DNA from: Beijerinckiaceae bacterium
Lineage (GTDB): Bacteria; Pseudomonadota; Alphaproteobacteria; Rhizobiales; Beijerinckiaceae
DNA: 5,196 bases
Direction: 5' to 3'
NCBI GenBank assembly: GCA_947458675.1
Contig: CANHAW010000175.1
Coordinates: forward strand, 1 to 5,196
The position numbers were made by a program, and so were the translations under genes. Of this stretch, positions 1 through 5,196 are shown piece by piece (within the stretch, counting starts at the first letter, position 1; every line of letters starts with the position of its first letter). The notes below the pieces were generated by a model that ran no database searches, had not been told where the DNA came from, and saw only the letters and a list, made by a program, of their open reading frames with translations.

Positions 1-1109
1 AGCACCCCTATGTGACCGTCGACACCGAATTTTTGCGGGAGACGACCTTCTGGCCGAAGGTCTGCGTCATTCAGCTCGCCTCCGAAGAGGAAGCGGTTGC
101 CGTGGATGCGACGGCCGAGGGACTGGATCTCGGCCCCTTTTTCGAATTGATGGCCGACCCCAAGGTCGTGAAAGTCTTTCACGCGGCCCGTCAGGATCTC
201 GAAATCGTCTGGCATCTGGCCGGCATGGTTCCGGCACCTTTGTTCGACACGCAGGTCGCCGCCATGGTCTGCGGCTTTGGCGATCAGGTCGCTTATGGCG
301 AATTGGCGCAATCGATCTGCAAGGTGACGCTGGATAAGTCCTCCCGCTTCACCGATTGGTCGCGCCGCCCGCTCTCCGATGCGCAGATCGAATATGCTTT
401 GGCCGATGTCACCTGGCTGCGCGACATTTATCGCGCGCTGGTCGGCAAGCTGCAGAAATCGGGCCGCATGTCCTGGCTCGCCGATGAAATGGGCACACTC
501 TGCTCGCCTGCGACCTATGAGCAGCATCCCGAAAATGCCTGGGAGCGGTTTCGCCATCGTGCCCGCAAGCCGCGCGATCTTGCCGTGTTGATGGAAGTCG
601 CGGCCTGGCGCGAACATGAGGCGCAGACCAAGGATGTGCCGCGTTCGCGCATTCTGAAAGACGATATTCTGATTGAAATCGCTCTGGCTGCACCGCGCAC
701 CGTCGAAGCGCTCGGCAATCTGCGCGCCTTTCCGCGCGGCATGGAGCGGTCGCGCGCAGGCGCAGAAATTCTCGCCGCAATCGAGCGCGGACTGGAACGT
801 GACCCGAAATCTCTGCCGAAGATCGAGCGCGAACGGCGCGGCAATGGCGGCGGTGCAACTGTCGAATTGCTGAAAGTTCTGCTGCGACAGGTGAGCGAGC
901 GCCATGGCGTTGCAGCCAAAATGATCGCCACAGTCGACGATCTCGAGGCCATTGCAGCCGATGACAATGCAAAGGTTCCAGCCCTGTCCGGCTGGCGTCA
1001 TGAATTGTTCGGGGCAAAAGCGCTTGAGCTGAAACGCGGACGCCTCGCGCTGACGGTCGAGAATAATAAAGTCGTCACGCTCGAATGGCAGGAAGCCCCG
1101 GCGGAGTGA
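1..1109 (+). CDS. rnd: Ribonuclease D, 5'-truncated by window edge
   Basis: This is a 3'-5' exoribonuclease of the DEDDy superfamily, which in bacteria trims 3' ends of tRNA precursors and other small RNAs in the cytoplasm. The reading frame is open from the window edge (first full codon at base 3) and reads [10 protein letters not shown]. The GTG at 12 is therefore an internal Val, not the start. By comparison with E. coli RNase D, roughly 20-25 N-terminal residues are missing. Counting from that Val, Exo I is VDTEF (D4, E6), Exo II is FHAARQDL (D62), and Exo III is IEYALADV (Y128, D132), so all DEDDy metal and catalytic residues are present. An HRDC-like RNA-binding region follows at about 173-260, then a second helical C-terminal region to residue 365. 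It ends in TGA and converges on ppx, 33 bp away. Its promoter and start lie outside the window. The assignment is firm; substrate specificity is inferred from the family. Confidence 0.95.
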   Translation, partial: HPYVTVDTEFLRETTFWPKVCVIQLASEEEAVAVDATAEGLDLGPFFELMADPKVVKVFHAARQDLEIVWHLAGMVPAPLFDTQVAAMVCGFGDQVAYGELAQSICKVTLDKSSRFTDWSRRPLSDAQIEYALADVTWLRDIYRALVGKLQKSGRMSWLADEMGTLCSPATYEQHPENAWERFRHRARKPRDLAVLMEVAAWREHEAQTKDVPRSRILKDDILIEIALAAPRTVEALGNLRAFPRGMERSRAGAEILAAIERGLERDPKSLPKIERERRGNGGGATVELLKVLLRQVSERHGVAAKMIATVDDLEAIAADDNAKVPALSGWRHELFGAKALELKRGRLALTVENNKVVTLEWQEAPAE

Positions 1110-1113
1110 TTGT

Positions 1114-1134
1114 CCCTCTCCCAAAGGGAGAGGG
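1114..1134. terminator. Perfect 9-bp hairpin between converging rnd and ppx
   Basis: The arms CCCTCTCCC (1114-1122) and GGGAGAGGG (1126-1134) are perfectly complementary around an AAA loop (TTT on the minus strand). The hairpin starts 4 bases after the rnd stop and ends 8 bases before the ppx stop, so it sits downstream of both converging genes. That placement suggests a bidirectional terminator or a 3'-end-stabilising structure. Neither side is followed by a T-rich tract (CTCAATCC on plus, ACAATCAC on minus), so it is not a classical intrinsic terminator. From memory, similar CCCTCTCCC...GGGAGAGGG palindromes recur between genes in high-GC proteobacterial genomes, so it could equally be a copy of a dispersed repeat. 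It occurs once in this window. Confidence 0.6.
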
Positions 1135-1142
1135 CTCAATCC

Positions 1143-2657
1143 TCACTTCACCTTGATGCTCGGCTCACGCCCGATCAATTTGGCCAAGGCTTTTAAGCGT
1201 CCCTGCACGCGCTCATTGGCGAGATCTGCCAATTCGTCCGGCAGGGTCAGGACAAGCTTGTCCTTCTGCACCAGCAGCGGCGTGCGCGGTAACATGCCCG
1301 GCATGGCGGCGGTGATAATATAGGCGAGCCGTGTCGCTGCACCCAGAATATGCGCGCGATCGAGCATGCGCGCCGTGGCAAGTGTGCGCAAATGCGGGCC
1401 GACATCCTCTTCCGGACTCAAATGGCGATAGGAGGCAGCCAGAGCCAGAAATGCGCGACCGGGATGATCGATCCCGATAAAGGCCGCATGCGCGATAATG
1501 TTGAGCGATTGTTCGCCGCGATAATCGGGATGGGCGCGCCAGCCGATATCGGCCAAGAGGCAGGCTGCATGGCGCAGACGCTTTTCATCCGGCGTCTCCG
1601 ACAAATGCGTCGAGCGCAGGAAAGCATCGGTCCAATCGCAAAGCTCTTCGCCATGCTGGGGCGCGCGCGAGCGCAAAATATTCAATTCGCGCGCGGCAGC
1701 GATTAACGGATCTTCTTTGCGTCGCGCAGCATCCAGGCGCTCAAACAAAAGCCCCTCGCGCACGCCATGCGCCGAGACGACAACCTGCGAAGGTTTTGCC
1801 TGACGGATGATCTCTTCGAGCACAACCGCGCCATAGGCGAGCAGCGGACGACGGCCCGAGGGCACAGAGCCGATGGCGACGAGCGAATCCGTATTCACGC
1901 GCTCGACCAGCTCGGCGAAATCGGCCGCATCCAATGCCGGAATGACATAATGATGCATCACGTTCAGCGGATAATTGCGCTGGCGCATATGCAGCCGTGC
2001 CAATGCGCGCCATGTACCGCCAATGGCGTAAAACGTGCGGCCCTCAAGTTTCTTGAGCGGTTTGGCGCGGGCTAAGGACTCGCGGACAATTTTCGCCGCG
2101 CGCTTGGGCGAGCGATCGGAGACATCCATCAGCGACAGACCGCCAAGCGGCAGAGTGATACCCTCACCCAGCTTGTTGCCCTTGACCTCATTCAATTCAA
2201 GCGAGCCGCCGCCAAGATCGCCGGCAACGCCATCGGGATTCCAGAAGCCCGAGACAACGCCAAGAGCCGAGAGCTCGGCCTCACGACGGCCCGAGAGCAA
2301 TTCAATCGGCGCGCCCAGGGCGGCCTCAGCTGCAGCCAAAAATTCCGGCCCGTTGGAAGCATCGCGCGCAGCCGCTGTGGCAAGCACATGAATATCGGAA
2401 ATTTCCATAGCCGCGCACAAAACGCGGAAACGACGAAGGGCTGCCAGCGCACGGTCCACGCCATCCTGCGGCAGGCGACCCGTGGTCGCGACCCCGCGGC
2501 CGAGACCGCAGAGAACCTTATCGTTGAAAATGGGTGTCGGCGAACGCGACAGGCCCTCATAGGCCACGAGGCGGACGGAGTTCGAACCGATGTCGACAAT
2601 GGCGACGGGAGCACGACCGGCTAGGCGGCCCGGCGCATCTTTCCTGGCAAGCAACAT
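1143..2657 (-). CDS. ppx: Exopolyphosphatase (Ppx/GppA family)
   Basis: This enzyme hydrolyses terminal phosphates from inorganic polyphosphate; members of the family may also convert pppGpp to ppGpp, and sequence alone does not separate the two. The 504 residues carry the ASKHA-fold ATPase-like signatures: phosphate-binding loop VDIGSNSVRL (21-30), GDLGGGSLEL (146-155), and AIGGTWRALARLH (211-223). E126 in LSGRREAE aligns with E. coli PPX E121, the presumed catalytic Glu. The Glu preceding it in the usual SGxEEA motif is Arg125 here. From about residue 315 there is a helical HD-like C-terminal domain, including RLRHAACLLADIGW (360-373). The ATG at 2655-2657 is the only ATG before the phosphate loop and lies 5 bases after the ppk TGA. 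Shine-Dalgarno support is weak (GAG overlapping the ppk stop, or GGA further up), suggesting translational coupling to ppk. No separate promoter is visible. Confidence 0.95.
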   Translation of the reverse strand: MLLARKDAPGRLAGRAPVAIVDIGSNSVRLVAYEGLSRSPTPIFNDKVLCGLGRGVATTGRLPQDGVDRALAALRRFRVLCAAMEISDIHVLATAAARDASNGPEFLAAAEAALGAPIELLSGRREAELSALGVVSGFWNPDGVAGDLGGGSLELNEVKGNKLGEGITLPLGGLSLMDVSDRSPKRAAKIVRESLARAKPLKKLEGRTFYAIGGTWRALARLHMRQRNYPLNVMHHYVIPALDAADFAELVERVNTDSLVAIGSVPSGRRPLLAYGAVVLEEIIRQAKPSQVVVSAHGVREGLLFERLDAARRKEDPLIAAARELNILRSRAPQHGEELCDWTDAFLRSTHLSETPDEKRLRHAACLLADIGWRAHPDYRGEQSLNIIAHAAFIGIDHPGRAFLALAASYRHLSPEEDVGPHLRTLATARMLDRAHILGAATRLAYIITAAMPGMLPRTPLLVQKDKLVLTLPDELADLANERVQGRLKALAKLIGREPSIKVK

Positions 2658-2694
2658 GCGTCTCAGCGTTTTTCCAGACGCTTGAAAAGCGTCT
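2658..2694 (-). promoter_or_regulatory. Two competing hairpins at the ppk stop / ppx start junction
   Basis: On the minus strand, the last codons of ppk contain AGACGCTT (2694-2687), loop TTC, then AAGCGTCT (2683-2676), a perfect 8-bp stem. AGACGC occurs again at 2663-2658, immediately before the ppx ATG. The 3' arm can therefore pair instead with it through GCGTCT/AGACGC, a 6-bp stem with a 12-base loop that contains the GGA. The two structures share one arm and are mutually exclusive. The second would occlude ppx initiation, and a ribosome terminating on ppk would melt both. The complementarity is seen directly. A role in ppk-ppx coupling is inference, and chance or codon constraint (FKRLEKR) remains possible. 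Confidence 0.35.
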
Positions 2695-4837
2695 TCGGAC
2701 TGGAATCCTTCAAGGACTTGCCGCGCCCCGAGAGGCTCGGATTGGTCATGAAGTAGGAATGGGCGTTGAAATGCTCATCGCCAGCGGCCGGGACTATGCG
2801 CTGGCTCGAACCGTCGGGCAAGACCCGGTAGGATTGTTCGTTGTCGATAAGATTGGCGACCATGATCTGGTCGAGTACCTGTTCGTGAACCGTCGGATTG
2901 ACGATGGGCATCATCACCTCGACGCGGCGGTCGAGATTGCGCTGCATCAGATCGGCCGAGGAAATATAGACATGCGCCTTGGCATGCGGCAGGCCATGCC
3001 CGCCCCCGAAAGCATAAATGCGCGCATGTTCGAGAAAGCGCCCGACAATCGACTTGACCCGGATATTTTCCGAAAGACCCTTCACGCCCGGCCGCAGGCA
3101 ACAAATGCCGCGTATGACCAGATCGATATTCACACCCGCCTGGCTCGCTGCATAAAAGGCATCGATGATTTCCGGATCGACCAAAGCATTGCATTTGCCC
3201 CAGATGGCGGCTGGTTTTCCCGCACGCGCAAAGCCGATTTCTTCTTCGATATGCTGCAAAAAGCGCGTCTTCAGCGTCAAGGGCGACATGGCCATGCGCT
3301 CAAGCCCGGCGGGCTCGGCATAGCCGGTGATGAAATTGAACACACGCGATACATCGCGCGCAATGACCGGATCGGCGGTGAAGACGGACACATCCGTATA
3401 GATGCGCGCGGTCTGGGGATGATAATTGCCCGTCCCGACATGGCAATAAGTGACGAGCGAAGCGCCCTCACGCCGCACGACCATGGACAATTTGGCATGC
3501 GTCTTCAATTCGATGAAGCCAAAGACGACCTGCGCGCCGGCGCGCTCAAGATCACGCGCCCAGCGGATATTGGCTTCCTCATCGAAGCGGGCCTTGAGTT
3601 CGATCAAAGCCGTCACCGATTTGCCGGCTTCCGCCGCCTCGATCAGGGCGCGCACGATCGGACTGTCGGATGAGGTGCGATAGAGCGTCTGCTTGATGGC
3701 AACCACATTGGGGTCGCGTGCGGCCTGATTGAGGAATTGCACCACAACGTCGAAGGATTCGTAAGGGTGGTGGACGACGAGATCCTTCTGCTTGATGGCC
3801 GCAAAACAATCGCCGCCATTGTCGCGCACACGCTCGGGAAAACGCGGATTATAGGGTTTGAATTTCAGATCTGGGCGATCGAGCCCAACGATTTCCGACA
3901 ATTCATTGAGCGCCAGCATGCCGTCATGCACAAAGGTTTCATCGGCGCCGGCATCCATTTCATCGGCAACAAATTGCTGCAGGCTCTCGGGCATATGCGC
4001 ATCGAATTCGAGCCGGATGACGCGGCCGCGCCGACGACGTTTCAGAGCGCTCTCGAACACGCGCACCAGATCTTCCGCCTCTTCTTCGACTTCCAGATCG
4101 CTGTCTCGAATGACGCGAAAAACGCCCTGCCCGCGCACTGCATAGCCAGGAAACAGGCGTTTCGTCTGCATGACGATGAGCGTTTCCAGCGGCACGAAAC
4201 GCGCACAGCCCGGCTTGAAAACTTCCGGCAGGCGCACGAAGCGATCGACCTTCACCGGCAAGCGCACAAGCGCATTGAGGCGGCGGCCGTCCTGGGCGCG
4301 CACCAGATCGAAGGCAACTGAAAAACCGAGATTGGGAATGAACGGGAAAGGATGCGCCGGATCGATGGCAAGCGGCGTGAGAATTGGAAAAACATGCTGC
4401 TGAAAATGATCATCGAGCCAGGAGGCCTCATGATCGGAGAGATCGGAGCGATCCACGATTTCAATATCGAATGCGCGCAAATCGTCGCGCAAATCGTGAA
4501 AACGCGCCTGCTGTTCGGCGGTGAGTTTCATCACCTGTTCGCGTATCTGCACGAGCTGCTCTGCCGGCGACTGCCCATCCTCCGACATGACATTGACGCC
4601 CGAACGCACCTGCCCGCGCAGACCGGCGACACGCACCATGAAAAATTCGTCGAGATTGTTTGCCGAGATCGACAGAAAGCGCAGCTGCTCGAGCAGCGGA
4701 TGGTTCCTGTTTGAGGCTTCCAGCAGAACGCGGCGATTGAATTCCAGCCAGGACAATTCGCGATTCACAAAGCGCGCATAACCGGCCACGGAAGCAGGTT
4801 CAATCGGCACAGCCGGATCCCGGTGCGCTGGGGCCAT
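2663..4837 (-). CDS. ppk: Polyphosphate kinase (PPK1)
   Basis: PPK1 reversibly transfers the gamma phosphate of ATP to growing inorganic polyphosphate; the E. coli enzyme is membrane-associated and oligomeric. From the ATG chosen here the protein has 724 residues (E. coli: 688). The N domain begins with [17 protein letters not shown] (22-38) and [16 protein letters not shown] (58-73). An acidic stretch followed by KRRRRGR lies near 250-272. Catalytic residues align with E. coli at a constant offset of +12: R387 (R375), R417 (R405), autophosphorylated H447 in THAKL (H435), H466 in CHVGTGN (H454), and H604 in FLEHAR (H592). The C-terminus, [16 protein letters not shown], is typical of alphaproteobacterial homologues. 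The ATG at 4837 has GAGG 5 bases upstream. A GTG at 4864 (GGAG, 6 bases upstream) would add 9 residues, and a TTG at 4897 without an SD would add 20. A Pho box lies upstream, and ppx follows after 5 bases. Confidence 0.96.
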   Translation of the reverse strand: MAPAHRDPAVPIEPASVAGYARFVNRELSWLEFNRRVLLEASNRNHPLLEQLRFLSISANNLDEFFMVRVAGLRGQVRSGVNVMSEDGQSPAEQLVQIREQVMKLTAEQQARFHDLRDDLRAFDIEIVDRSDLSDHEASWLDDHFQQHVFPILTPLAIDPAHPFPFIPNLGFSVAFDLVRAQDGRRLNALVRLPVKVDRFVRLPEVFKPGCARFVPLETLIVMQTKRLFPGYAVRGQGVFRVIRDSDLEVEEEAEDLVRVFESALKRRRRGRVIRLEFDAHMPESLQQFVADEMDAGADETFVHDGMLALNELSEIVGLDRPDLKFKPYNPRFPERVRDNGGDCFAAIKQKDLVVHHPYESFDVVVQFLNQAARDPNVVAIKQTLYRTSSDSPIVRALIEAAEAGKSVTALIELKARFDEEANIRWARDLERAGAQVVFGFIELKTHAKLSMVVRREGASLVTYCHVGTGNYHPQTARIYTDVSVFTADPVIARDVSRVFNFITGYAEPAGLERMAMSPLTLKTRFLQHIEEEIGFARAGKPAAIWGKCNALVDPEIIDAFYAASQAGVNIDLVIRGICCLRPGVKGLSENIRVKSIVGRFLEHARIYAFGGGHGLPHAKAHVYISSADLMQRNLDRRVEVMMPIVNPTVHEQVLDQIMVANLIDNEQSYRVLPDGSSQRIVPAAGDEHFNAHSYFMTNPSLSGRGKSLKDSSPKTLFKRLEKR
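4474..4497. repeat. Perfect 12-bp tandem duplication inside ppk
   Basis: CGCGCAAATCGT occurs twice head to tail (4474-4485 and 4486-4497). It is in frame with ppk and encodes the repeated DLR-DDLR of [10 protein letters not shown] in the N domain. Forty bases to the left, a 9-bp near-tandem GATCGGAGA/GATCGGAGC (4432-4449) encodes part of DRSDLSD. From memory, family members have a similar length in this segment, so the repeat may reflect helical amino-acid periodicity rather than a recent insertion. Confidence 0.7.
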
Positions 4838-4842
4838 CGTCG

Positions 4843-4846
4843 CCTC
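4843..4846 (-). promoter_or_regulatory. Ribosome binding site deciding the ppk start
   Basis: GAGG on the minus strand lies 5 bases upstream of the ATG at 4837, supporting that start for ppk. A competing GGAG (4874-4871) lies 6 bases upstream of the in-frame GTG at 4864. Both sites are downstream of the Pho box, so both are compatible with a transcript starting there. Sequence alone does not exclude the GTG. Confidence 0.5.
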
Positions 4847-4911
4847 GGCATTGTTACGCGTCACAGCACTCTCCCAGCTCCCGAACAATGGGCGCAAGGT
4901 TGGGTTTCAGA

Positions 4912-4929
4912 ATGACATTAGCATGACAG
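4912..4929 (-). promoter_or_regulatory. Pho box (PhoB binding site) upstream of ppk
   Basis: The minus strand reads CTGTCAT GCTA ATGTCAT: two 7-base direct repeats on an 11-base period. The PhoB consensus is CTGTCAT-N4-CTGTCAT, so 13 of the 14 specified bases match. The box points toward ppk, 74 bases upstream of its ATG and 33 bases past the hdaA stop, in non-coding DNA. PhoB normally replaces the -35 element and activates when phosphate is scarce. The expected -10, about 10 bases downstream (around 4901-4896, AACCTT), is poor, and CATTGT at 4890-4885 is another weak candidate, so I do not assign a -10 or a start site. Regulation of ppk-ppx by PhoB is inferred from the box and agrees with Pho control of ppk reported in other proteobacteria. 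Confidence 0.75.
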
Positions 4930-4962
4930 TGGCGACGGGGCCCTATCAAGACCCCAACAGGG

Positions 4963-5196
4963 TTACCGACCGTCCAGCCGACGCAAGACATCGGCCGCAA
5001 CGGGCCGCGTAATGGGGCGGCGCAGGGCCAAAGCCTCGCGGTCGAGCTCTTCCACCACCGCGCGCGCTGCATCCAGAGAGCGTTCAATGCGCAAGGCGAG
5101 ATATTCCACCACCGACGTATCGACCACGAGCTGCCGGTCGACAAAGAGTTTTACCAGCACCGCGCGCACCAGAGCATCGTCGGGCTCGCCAATCTC
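4963..5196 (-). CDS. hdaA: HdaA-like DnaA-related replication regulator, C-terminal part only
   Basis: Only the last 77 residues are in the window; the frame is open to the right edge (EIGEPDDALVRAVLVKLFVDRQ...) and ends with TAA at 4965-4963. The stretch resembles the lid subdomain (AAA+ domain III) of DnaA/Hda proteins: EPDDALVRAVLVKLFVDRQ, then VVEYLALRIERS, then a helix with VVEELDREAL and RPITRPVAADVL. It stops there with no helix-turn-helix DnaA domain IV, as expected for Hda. Hda with the beta clamp stimulates ATP hydrolysis on DnaA and so limits re-initiation; in Caulobacter the protein is called HdaA. Its position immediately upstream of ppk on the same strand supports the call, as I recall this order in Rhizobiales. 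The AAA+ core, clamp-binding motif and start are outside the window, so a related DnaA-like protein cannot be fully excluded. Confidence 0.85.
   Translation of the reverse strand, partial: EIGEPDDALVRAVLVKLFVDRQLVVDTSVVEYLALRIERSLDAARAVVEELDREALALRRPITRPVAADVLRRLDGR

Larger units (their letters stand above)
4838..4962. other. hdaA-ppk intergenic region (promoter region)
   Basis: These 125 bases separate the hdaA stop from the ppk ATG, the only gap in the window large enough for a promoter. They contain the Pho box and the ribosome binding sites described separately. I see no convincing sigma-70 -35/-10 pair and no terminator for hdaA. A GGGG...CCCC inverted repeat (4937-4940 with 4952-4955) is only 4 bp and has no T-tract. 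Read-through from hdaA into ppk is therefore possible alongside PhoB-driven initiation. Confidence 0.6.

Noticed and set aside
12..14. GTG as the rnd start codon
   Set aside because: Upstream in-frame codons (HPY) continue the conserved strand leading into the Exo I motif, and starting at this GTG would remove the N-terminal part of the nuclease fold.
409..1017. 202-codon open frame on the minus strand opposite rnd
   Set aside because: Its translation is rich in Arg, Ala and Cys, typical of a shadow frame, and the RNase D frame on the other strand is unambiguous.
2534..3673. 379-codon open frame on the plus strand opposite ppk and the start of ppx
   Set aside because: It lies antisense to PPK with fully intact catalytic motifs and spans two real genes. 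The translation has no recognisable domain, and long antisense frames are expected in high-GC coding DNA.
3737..4321. 194-codon open frame on the plus strand opposite ppk
   Set aside because: It is an antisense shadow of conserved PPK sequence with no domain signature or ribosome binding evidence.
4937..4955. GGGG...CCCC inverted repeat after hdaA as a terminator
   Set aside because: The stem is only 4 bp with an 11-base loop and no T-tract follows, so it is indistinguishable from chance in GC-rich DNA.
4854..5144. 96-codon minus-strand frame overlapping hdaA and the hdaA-ppk gap
   Set aside because: It is out of frame with the recognisable HdaA C-terminus, its composition is Trp- and Arg-rich, and it runs through the Pho box region.

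Overview
The window is an ordinary, gene-dense chromosomal segment of high-GC DNA. It most likely comes from an alphaproteobacterium, probably of the Rhizobiales/Hyphomicrobiales. The evidence is the protein signatures: an HdaA-type DnaA-related C-terminus, and PPK and PPX sequences of alphaproteobacterial type and length. The tight ppk-ppx arrangement downstream of hdaA fits too. I see no mobile element, CRISPR array, tRNA or rRNA, and nothing that looks recently acquired.

Layout from left to right. Positions 1-1109 (+) hold ribonuclease D (rnd), missing only its extreme N-terminus at the window edge. A 33-bp gap between converging stop codons (1110-1142) contains a perfect 9-bp-stem hairpin, probably a shared terminator or a dispersed palindromic repeat. 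Positions 1143-2657 (-) encode an exopolyphosphatase of the Ppx/GppA family. Five bases upstream of it lies the stop of polyphosphate kinase (ppk, 2663-4837, -). The 125-bp gap upstream of ppk (4838-4962) contains a near-consensus PhoB binding site (Pho box). Positions 4963-5196 (-) are the C-terminal end of an HdaA-like regulator of replication initiation, cut by the right edge.

How the genes work together: ppk makes inorganic polyphosphate and ppx degrades it, so a PhoB-driven ppk-ppx operon would couple polymer turnover to phosphate supply. HdaA (inactivation of DnaA-ATP) and RNase D (3'-5' RNA trimming) are neighbours rather than obvious pathway partners.

I found no undescribed system. 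The observations most worth checking are the Pho box, a pair of mutually exclusive hairpins spanning the ppk stop/ppx start, the convergent hairpin, and a substitution beside the presumed catalytic glutamate of PPX.
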